A stretch of 9,545 bases of DNA from Thiotrichales bacterium (GTDB lineage Bacteria; Pseudomonadota; Gammaproteobacteria; J044): assembly GCA_024762895.1 (NCBI GenBank), contig JANTGN010000092.1, forward strand, positions 1 through 9,545, read 5' to 3'. How positions within the stretch are numbered: position 1 is the first letter of the stretch; every line of letters starts with the position of its first letter. Below are positions 1-5,023 of this stretch, one piece after another. The notes under the pieces are model-generated. The model was not told the origin of the DNA and ran no database searches. It was given only the letters and a program-made list of their open reading frames with translations. The position numbers were made by a program, and so were the translations under genes.

Positions 1-298
1 CATTTGGGGCCATATACATGGCAACAGGCTGATTGAAGGCTGGCAACGCGGGATAAGGATTGACCAGCTCAATACTGGGAGCACCAGGTGGGTAATCGGG
101 TGCTACGCAATCCCCTCCATTGACAGGTCTGGCTGATAAGCCACTACCACCAGGGGGAGTAACCGGGTTGGTGGTATCTTCACCGCTACCACCGCTATTG
201 CAACCGAACGATAGAAAAACCAATAACGCTATAACTAACGATCGTAATGCGATATCCGTATTACGACGCCCTTCATCCGCATACTGCCTGCCATCCAT
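1..298 (-). CDS. Partial lipoprotein, possibly PQQ-dependent sugar (glucose/sorbosone) dehydrogenase; 3' part outside window
   Basis: Reading the minus strand from an ATG at 298 gives 99 uninterrupted codons to the window edge. The N-terminus has a charged stretch (residues 1-19), a hydrophobic core (about 20-31) and then Ser-Phe-Gly-Cys with Cys33 as the probable lipidation site. The Phe at -2 makes this an imperfect lipobox. A Gly/Ser/Pro/Thr-rich linker follows (about 34-60). The start is well supported by a GGAGGT ribosome binding site 7 bases upstream. Near the end of the visible part, PALPAFNQPVAMYMAPN (83-99) resembles the opening of the beta-propeller in soluble PQQ glucose/sorbosone dehydrogenases, where a 'F-x-x-P-V-A-x-x-x-A-P' segment precedes the first blade. 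That family call is my inference from a short match; catalytic residues lie outside the window. If correct, it would be an outer-membrane or periplasm-facing oxidoreductase. It lies 133 bases downstream of nfi on the same strand, with a possible promoter in between. Confidence 0.6.
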   Translation of the reverse strand, partial: MDGRQYADEGRRNTDIALRSLVIALLVFLSFGCNSGGSGEDTTNPVTPPGGSGLSARPVNGGDCVAPDYPPGAPSIELVNPYPALPAFNQPVAMYMAPN

Positions 299-305
299 AC
301 AACCC

Positions 306-311
306 ACCTCC
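306..311 (-). promoter_or_regulatory. Ribosome binding site of the left-edge lipoprotein gene
   Basis: The minus strand reads GGAGGT here, 7 bases before the ATG at 298. It is a near-perfect Shine-Dalgarno match within a longer purine-rich run. It fixes the start of the partial lipoprotein gene and argues that the reading frame is real. Confidence 0.7.
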
Positions 312-381
312 CAATAACCCTGATCATCCAAGACCCCGTTTAGAAATTATTTCGCAACATTCATCACTAACACGGTCGGGC

Positions 382-406
382 CTGTTAAACACGACTGTTA
401 AGTATA
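382..406 (-). promoter_or_regulatory. Possible promoter/operator region for the lipoprotein gene
   Basis: The 133-base gap between nfi and the lipoprotein gene holds a TATACT hexamer on the minus strand (406 to 401), a plausible -10 box with no convincing -35 partner. Two direct copies of CTGTTAA on the plus strand (382-388 and 395-401) lie 13 bases apart and abut it. This spacing could suit a DNA-binding protein overlapping the promoter. The rest of the gap shows nothing recognisable. Confidence 0.2.
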
Positions 407-431
407 ATTAGTGCATATAACATCTTCTTAA

Positions 432-1151
432 CTAAGGCATCACCTCGTGAAGCCGACGCATCCACATGGGGCGCCGCGAGGCAATCCCATCTGCCCATCT
501 CGTAGTCTCAGGCAGACGGTAACGTGTTGTGCATTGCATGACCAGATCAATCGCAAAGGGCAGATCCACCTTGTGCCCAATTGAGACATAGACGGGCTTA
601 ACACCTTGCCGTGTCCGTAATACTGCACCGATGACTTCGCCCTGATCATACAGACTGACCCAGGCACCACGCTGATCGGGAACGGGTTTGTGCTCACCGA
701 CCAGGCGCTTCTTGGCCACGCCGATACTCGGCATACCCGTCAGCACCCCCAGATGACAGGCAATCCCCAGACGTCGTGGATGGGCCAGGCCCTGACCATC
801 ACAAATCAGGACATCAGGTATCTGCTTTATCCGTTCGAGTGCTTTTAGGATAGCCGGTATTTCTCGAAAAGACAGCAGACCTGGAACATAGGGGAACTCC
901 GTCGGTAGTCTTGCCAGTTCATACTCCTCCAGCAGCAGGCCTGGAAAACCGAGACAGGCAATGACTGCCCGTGTTATCCGGCCCTTTTCTTCAAATCCAA
1001 TATCGACCCCTGCGACATGATGAACCTGATCCACTGCGCACTCGGTAATAACCGATCCTCGCAACTGCTCCTGAATGGCCCGCGCCTCAGCAGGCGTGAC
1101 ATGCCATTCATGTCTCATGGCATCTGACGGTGATACAATCTTCTTACTCAT
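432..1151 (-). CDS. nfi: Endonuclease V (deoxyinosine 3'-endonuclease)
   Basis: This is a DNA repair enzyme that nicks the second phosphodiester bond 3' of deoxyinosine and other deaminated bases. The 239-residue product (E. coli Nfi is about 223) carries the family hallmarks in order: VAGVDIGFEE with catalytic Asp50; the strand-separating wedge PYVPG (87-91); LSFREIPA with Glu97; CDGQGLAHPRRLG with Asp118 and His124; IGVAKKRL (143-150); and LPETTRWAD near the C-terminus. The triad Asp50/Glu97/Asp118 matches the metal-binding acidic residues of the family. The start is uncertain. Met1 at 1151 has only a weak ribosome binding site, and Met12 (ATG at 1118) precedes the first family-like segment WHVTPAEA, giving a 228-residue protein closer to the usual length. 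The gene is divergent from the AlbA_2 gene, so its promoter probably lies inside that gene's 5' coding sequence. It is likely monocistronic or read through to the lipoprotein gene. Confidence 0.95.
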   Translation of the reverse strand: MSKKIVSPSDAMRHEWHVTPAEARAIQEQLRGSVITECAVDQVHHVAGVDIGFEEKGRITRAVIACLGFPGLLLEEYELARLPTEFPYVPGLLSFREIPAILKALERIKQIPDVLICDGQGLAHPRRLGIACHLGVLTGMPSIGVAKKRLVGEHKPVPDQRGAWVSLYDQGEVIGAVLRTRQGVKPVYVSIGHKVDLPFAIDLVMQCTTRYRLPETTRWADGIASRRPMWMRRLHEVMP

Positions 1152-1152
1152 T

Positions 1153-1159
1153 GAGAAGG
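1153..1159 (+). promoter_or_regulatory. Ribosome binding site deciding the start of the AlbA_2 gene
   Basis: GAGAAGG sits 6 bases before the ATG at 1166. It supports that ATG over the longer in-frame GTG at 1130, which has no such site and would overlap the 5' end of nfi. Confidence 0.65.
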
Positions 1160-1165
1160 CTCAAT

Positions 1166-1963
1166 ATGCTCAGGATCATCAAAAACCCCATGGCCCAGAA
1201 ATACCTGCTCATTCAGGGCCTGGCCGGTGTCATGATTGGAATCTTTATCTTGCACCCCATGAGTGAACTCGTCTACTACTTCGAGTACCAGGTAGAAGGC
1301 ACATCAGAATTCAGGTTCATGCTGAACCGACTGCTGTCATCCCTGAAGGGTGAGATGCCCGGCTATACGTTTGGTTACGGGCTATTAGGCGGCATACTGG
1401 GCCTTAGCTTTGCCCTGCTGACAACCCGCCTGGTCGAGCGTAACCAGATCATCGAAAAACTTATCTCTGAACTGGGCAATAGCATCAGGGTCATCATCGA
1501 CGATGGAGAGACCGCGCGGGTTGAATTCAAATCATCTTACCGCTGGGATAATAAAACCGAACAGGTCAATCGAAACCTGGAAATAGCGGTGCTCAAGACC
1601 CTCGCAGGTTTCATGAATGGATCCGGAGGCATTCTGCTGATCGGGGTTGATGACAATGGTCACGTGCTAGGCCTGGACCAGGACTACATGACGCTGAAAA
1701 AACGTGATCGCGACGGTTTTGAGCAGGCCATTATGATCGCTGTCTCCACCAACATGGGGGCACAGTTCACCTCGCTGTTACAGATCGTCTTTCACAACAT
1801 CGATGGAAAAGAAATCTGCCAGGTCATCGTTTCCGCATCACCACGGCCCGTGTATTACAAACAGGGTAAGGACAAGGTTTTCTACTTACGCGCAGGTACC
1901 AGCACGCGCGTGCTGAATATTCAGGAGGCCGTGGATTACATTAGCAACCGATTTCGGTCATAA
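1166..1963 (+). CDS. Inner-membrane protein with cytoplasmic AlbA_2/Schlafen-type putative nucleic-acid-binding domain
   Basis: This encodes 265 residues from the ATG at 1166. Two hydrophobic segments are visible, about residues 12-32 and 67-88. Between them lies a roughly 35-residue polar loop, probably periplasmic, so both termini should be cytoplasmic. A short linker with possible helical character (89-104) leads to a domain at about 108-262. Its landmarks are ARVEFKSSYRWD (117-128), AGFMNGSGGILLIGVDDNG (147-165) followed by VLGLDQDY, the central strand ICQVIVSASPRPVY (217-230), and FYLRAGTSTRVLN (239-251). These are the standard motifs of the AlbA_2 family ('putative DNA-binding', also found in Schlafen proteins and often labelled divergent AAA or ATP-binding). 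I see no Walker A motif, so ATPase labels would be unsupported. The function is unknown. The fold suggests binding of DNA, RNA or a nucleotide-like ligand at the membrane. The small exported protein gene follows after 44 bases and is probably co-transcribed. Confidence 0.8.
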   Translation: MLRIIKNPMAQKYLLIQGLAGVMIGIFILHPMSELVYYFEYQVEGTSEFRFMLNRLLSSLKGEMPGYTFGYGLLGGILGLSFALLTTRLVERNQIIEKLISELGNSIRVIIDDGETARVEFKSSYRWDNKTEQVNRNLEIAVLKTLAGFMNGSGGILLIGVDDNGHVLGLDQDYMTLKKRDRDGFEQAIMIAVSTNMGAQFTSLLQIVFHNIDGKEICQVIVSASPRPVYYKQGKDKVFYLRAGTSTRVLNIQEAVDYISNRFRS

Positions 1964-2007
1964 TCCCCCATCCCAAATACGACAAGATCATTACTAAGGA
2001 AAAGACA

Positions 2008-2373
2008 ATGAAAAAACTCGTACTCGTTTTGATGCTACTGGTCTTTTGCGTACCCGTCTTAGCTGCGGATGGCCTGGCAACGCGCAGCTTTGACGTAAGC
2101 AAGTACACCCCTGACGAGGTTGATTTTGTCAAAGCAACCATCAGTAGTATGAATATCAAGGGCTGGGAAGTTGACGGGTATGAAAAGGGAAAACTGACCG
2201 CAAACTATAAAAAGAAGCATGCGATTGAAGTCCTCTTTGACGGAAAAAAAATCACCATTAACGAGACATCGGGTCAGGGTGGCTTCAGAACGTCATGGAT
2301 CGAATCACTGGAACGCCTGATCAACAATGGACTGAACATGCAGTACTACATCAGACAGGCGGAAAAATACTAG
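2008..2373 (+). CDS. Small exported protein of unknown function
   Basis: The protein has 121 residues with a textbook signal peptide: two lysines (2-3), a hydrophobic core (4-18) and a probable signal peptidase I site after VLA (17-19) or one residue later. The mature part is about 100 residues and soluble. The ATG at 2008 follows TAAGGA with 7-base spacing. The mature sequence has a pattern I associate with small periplasmic proteins and lipoproteins of proteobacteria: a helix ending in KGWEV (about 51-55), then KGKLTANYKKKHAIEVLF with an alternating strand character, a further strand KKITI, and a C-terminal helix beginning with SWIESLERLI. That resemblance is inference and no catalytic motif is visible. 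Its only Cys (14) is inside the signal core, so it is not a lipoprotein. It shares a strand with the upstream AlbA_2 membrane protein (44-base gap) and is followed directly by a hairpin terminator. Confidence 0.75.
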   Translation: MKKLVLVLMLLVFCVPVLAADGLATRSFDVSKYTPDEVDFVKATISSMNIKGWEVDGYEKGKLTANYKKKHAIEVLFDGKKITINETSGQGGFRTSWIESLERLINNGLNMQYYIRQAEKY

Positions 2374-2384
2374 CGCCTGATCAT

Positions 2385-2415
2385 AAGGGGTGCGAAATCA
2401 AAATTCGCACCCCTT
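2385..2415. terminator. Hairpin terminator between convergent genes
   Basis: A perfect 12-bp stem (2385-2396 AAGGGGTGCGAA paired with 2404-2415 TTCGCACCCCTT) encloses a 7-base loop. On the plus strand it is followed by TTTCTCT, fitting rho-independent termination of the pair ending at 2373. On the minus strand it lies just past the recG stop, followed by TTATGA. The T-tract there is poor, so termination of the recG transcript is possible but less certain. Confidence 0.8.
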
Positions 2416-2418
2416 TCT

Positions 2419-4479
2419 CTAACCCACCTGGCCATAACATTCGGCCTGCCCCAGCCAGCGTGTAATCAGGGGCTGCACATGTGCTGGATAAAGCTCTATC
2501 AGGCGATGAGCTACCCGTTGCACCTCGGGCACCATGTCCTCATCTCGTAACAGATCGGCAATACGAAACTGCATCTCGCCCGTCTGTCGTGTTCCCAGCA
2601 CCTCCCCTGGCCCGCGCAATTCAAGATCGATGCGGGCTATTTCAAAACCATCGGTCGTCTCACGCAGGGCATTGAGACGCTTGCGTCCATTCTCGGACAA
2701 GGGTGGGTGGTACATCAATACACAGGAGCTCTCGGTACTTCCACGCCCTACCCTGCCCCGAAGCTGGTGCAATTGAGACAACCCCAGGCGTTCTGCGTTT
2801 TCAATAATCATCAGAGAGGCATTAGGGACATCAACACCGACCTCAATGACGGTCGTTGCGACCAGCAGGTCCAACGCACCAGACTTAAAGGCCTGCATCA
2901 CGGCCTCCTTATCGACTGATTTCATACGCCCATGGACCAGACCCACACGCACATCGGGCAGGGCTTCAGCCAGCTGGGTTGCCGTCACCTCGGCAGCCTC
3001 GCACTGAAGGGCCTCGCTCTCCTCGATCAGTGTACAGACCCAGTAGACCTGCCGCCCTTCCCTGCAGGCATGCTGCACGCGGTTGACGACCTCAGCACGC
3101 CGGTTATCTGCCACCGCCACTGTCTGAACAGGCCTGCGCCCTGGCGGTAGCTCATCAATAATCGATAGATCCAGATCGGCATAGGCCGTCATTGCCAGGG
3201 TTCGTGGGATGGGTGTCGCCGTCATGATCAACTGATGGGGTACATGTTGATCATTGCGGCCCTTATCACGCAGACTCATACGCTGATGCACACCAAAGCG
3301 ATGCTGTTCATCAATCACCACCAGGGCCAGGTCATGAAAGCTAACCTCCTTCTGAAACAGCGCATGTGTTCCGACCACAATCCTCGCGTCACCACTGGCT
3401 ATTTGAGCGTTCATCTCACGACGTTCTGATGCCTTCATACTGCCCGATAACCAGGCCACCTTAAGCCCCAATGGCTCGAACCATTCCCTGAACTTTTGCA
3501 TGTGCTGTCCCGCCAGGATCTCGGTCGGGGCCATGACTGCCACCTGGTACCCGGCCTCTATACCCATCAGGCAGGCGGCAGCCGCGACAACGGTCTTGCC
3601 AGAGCCCACGTCACCCTGGGTCAGACGGAGCATAGGCACAGGCAGCGTTACATCCGCAGCAATCTCATCGATCACCCGCCTTTGTGCCGCCGTGAGCTCA
3701 AAGGGCAACGATTGCAGAAACCGAAGAAACAACTCCCCATCCGGGGTCAATGCCAACGCTTCATGCGCACGAGCCTTTGACCGTAACTGCCCCAGGCTCA
3801 ACTGATGCGCCAGCAGTTCCTCAAACACCAGGCGTTTTTGCGCAGGATGCTGACCCGCGATGAGGTCATGAATGGGCTCGGATGGCAACGGGTGATGAAC
3901 CACCGCCAACGCATCACTCAGACCAGGCAAGCCCACCTGGCTGATGATGTCTTCTGGTAACCAGTCATTAAGCTCTGAAAGCCTGTTCAGGGCCTGATCG
4001 ATTAAACGCACCAGGCTCTTCTGATGCAGCCCCTCGGTGGCCGGGTAAACAGGATAGAGCACCTCATCCAGAGGTAGCTCTTCATCCTCCTTCAGCAACT
4101 GATATTCAGGATGGACCATCTCCAGGCTTTTCGGCCCTCGTCGCAATTCACCATAACAGCGTATTCGAGTACCTCGTTGCAGGTTTTCTTTTTGCGCCGC
4201 GCTGAAATGAAACAGGCGAATCAGCAGTCCTCCGGTCCCATCGGAGATATGACATAACAAAGAGCGACGCCGACGAAACACGATCTCGGAATAATCGATG
4301 GTCGCCTCGATCTGCGCCTCCATTCCCGGCCGCAGGCTGCCGATGGGACTGATCCTTGTTCGATCCTGGTATCGAAAGGGCAGGTGAAATAGCAGATCTT
4401 CTACCTGATGGATACCCAGGCGATTGAGTTTTTCCTCGAGCTTCGGCCCGACTCCTCGAAGCTCGCTCAGGGCAGTCAC
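2419..4479 (-). CDS. recG: ATP-dependent DNA helicase RecG
   Basis: This superfamily 2 double-stranded DNA translocase reverses stalled replication forks and remodels Holliday junctions and R-loops. The 686-residue product matches the E. coli length (693). The N-terminus has a helix-hairpin-helix-like GVGPKLEEKL (9-18) and the LLFHLPFRYQDR motif (29-40). The wedge OB-fold domain spans roughly 50-130. The helicase core shows Walker A GDVGSGKT (289-296), APTEILA (317-323), the Walker B box DEQH (390-393), motif III TATPIPRTLA (420-429) and motif VI QLRGRVGRG (572-580). The RecG-specific ELRGPGEVLGTRQTG (620-634) follows. The start is a GTG at 4479, 5 bases after the ridA stop. The likely ribosome binding site (GGTGAT) overlaps the last ridA codons, so translation is probably coupled. 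It is the last gene of the minus-strand block and its stop lies 4 bases from the shared hairpin. Confidence 0.97.
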   Translation of the reverse strand: MTALSELRGVGPKLEEKLNRLGIHQVEDLLFHLPFRYQDRTRISPIGSLRPGMEAQIEATIDYSEIVFRRRRSLLCHISDGTGGLLIRLFHFSAAQKENLQRGTRIRCYGELRRGPKSLEMVHPEYQLLKEDEELPLDEVLYPVYPATEGLHQKSLVRLIDQALNRLSELNDWLPEDIISQVGLPGLSDALAVVHHPLPSEPIHDLIAGQHPAQKRLVFEELLAHQLSLGQLRSKARAHEALALTPDGELFLRFLQSLPFELTAAQRRVIDEIAADVTLPVPMLRLTQGDVGSGKTVVAAAACLMGIEAGYQVAVMAPTEILAGQHMQKFREWFEPLGLKVAWLSGSMKASERREMNAQIASGDARIVVGTHALFQKEVSFHDLALVVIDEQHRFGVHQRMSLRDKGRNDQHVPHQLIMTATPIPRTLAMTAYADLDLSIIDELPPGRRPVQTVAVADNRRAEVVNRVQHACREGRQVYWVCTLIEESEALQCEAAEVTATQLAEALPDVRVGLVHGRMKSVDKEAVMQAFKSGALDLLVATTVIEVGVDVPNASLMIIENAERLGLSQLHQLRGRVGRGSTESSCVLMYHPPLSENGRKRLNALRETTDGFEIARIDLELRGPGEVLGTRQTGEMQFRIADLLRDEDMVPEVQRVAHRLIELYPAHVQPLITRWLGQAECYGQVG

Positions 4480-4484
4480 CAGAT

Positions 4485-4871
4485 TTAATCACCCAATTCC
4501 ATTATCGCATCCATCTCAACCCCGGCATCCTTGGGGAGAGAGGCCACCCCAATGGCCGCGCGGGCCGGATAAGGTTCAGAAAAATAATCCGCCATAACCT
4601 GATTGACTAAGGGAAAGTGAGTAAGATCCGTCAGAAAGATATTCAGCTTTGCAATATCTGCCAGTGTTCCACCAGCGGCCTCGGCGACGGCAGTCAGGTT
4701 GTCAAACACGCGACGTATCTGGGCCTCCATGTCACCTTCGACCATTTCCATGCTCTCTGGAACCAGAGGAATTTGCCCTGACAAATAAACAGTCGAGCCC
4801 ACTTTCACCGCCTGTGAATAGGTGCCTATCGCCTTAGGGGCCTTGTCGGTTGAGATAATTGAACGTGCCAT
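4485..4871 (-). CDS. ridA: RidA family reactive imine/enamine deaminase
   Basis: RidA (YjgF/YER057c/UK114 family) is a cytosolic trimer that hydrolyses reactive enamine/imine intermediates, such as 2-aminoacrylate released by PLP enzymes, protecting those enzymes from damage. The 128-residue product is full length. Family landmarks are present: KAPKAIGTYSQAVKVG (10-25) with Tyr18, the strand VYLSGQIPL (28-36), the NLTAVAEAAGGTLADIAK helix (58-75), FLTDLTHFPLVN (79-90) and YPARAAIGVASLP (101-113). Arg104 is in the position of the catalytic arginine that binds the substrate carboxylate, and Glu119 matches the conserved acidic residue near the C-terminus. These residues place it in the active RidA subfamily rather than the inactive paralogues. 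The start at 4871 has GGAG at good spacing. It sits between spoT and recG, where E. coli has trmH. A 152-base gap separates it from spoT, so it may also have its own promoter. Confidence 0.95.
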   Translation of the reverse strand: MARSIISTDKAPKAIGTYSQAVKVGSTVYLSGQIPLVPESMEMVEGDMEAQIRRVFDNLTAVAEAAGGTLADIAKLNIFLTDLTHFPLVNQVMADYFSEPYPARAAIGVASLPKDAGVEMDAIMELGD

Positions 4872-5023
4872 ACCAACTCCGGTTAGATGTAATGATGAAG
4901 TACAAACTTACATAAGAATAATCAGAAATGGCTACTCACTAAAAGCGTCTTATGCCACTGATGAGCCATAATTTTCAGCATGTTTTAAAAACACCATGAC
5001 ATACAGCCAGCCTTACGACGGGA
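4872..5023. other. Intergenic region between spoT and ridA
   Basis: This 152-base AT-rich stretch is the only sizeable gap in the minus-strand block. It contains an AT-rich palindrome (TGTTTT-A-AAAACA, 4980-4992) with too little G+C to be a convincing terminator. I find no clear -35/-10 pair, no RNA gene and no ORF longer than about 15 codons. An internal promoter for ridA-recG is plausible but not demonstrable by eye. Confidence 0.4.

Noticed and set aside
120..317. Plus-strand ORF of 65 codons at the left edge
   Set aside because: The opposite strand has a better gene, with a strong ribosome binding site, signal sequence and lipidation Cys. The plus-strand ORF has a Pro/Leu-rich shadow translation.
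1130..1165. Longer AlbA_2 protein starting at GTG 1130
   Set aside because: There is no ribosome binding site, it would overlap the nfi start, and the ATG at 1166 has GAGAAGG at ideal spacing.
3496..3805. Two overlapping plus-strand ORFs opposite recG
   Set aside because: They lie antisense to the helicase core, have low-complexity composition and resemble no protein family. They are shadows of a conserved gene.
4148..4492. 114-codon minus-strand ORF overlapping the recG start
   Set aside because: It is in an alternate frame over the RecG N-terminus, with basic, repetitive composition and no family resemblance.
4980..4992. AT palindrome TGTTTT-A-AAAACA as a terminator after spoT
   Set aside because: The stem is almost entirely A-T, with essentially no loop and no following T-run. 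It is unlikely to terminate transcription.
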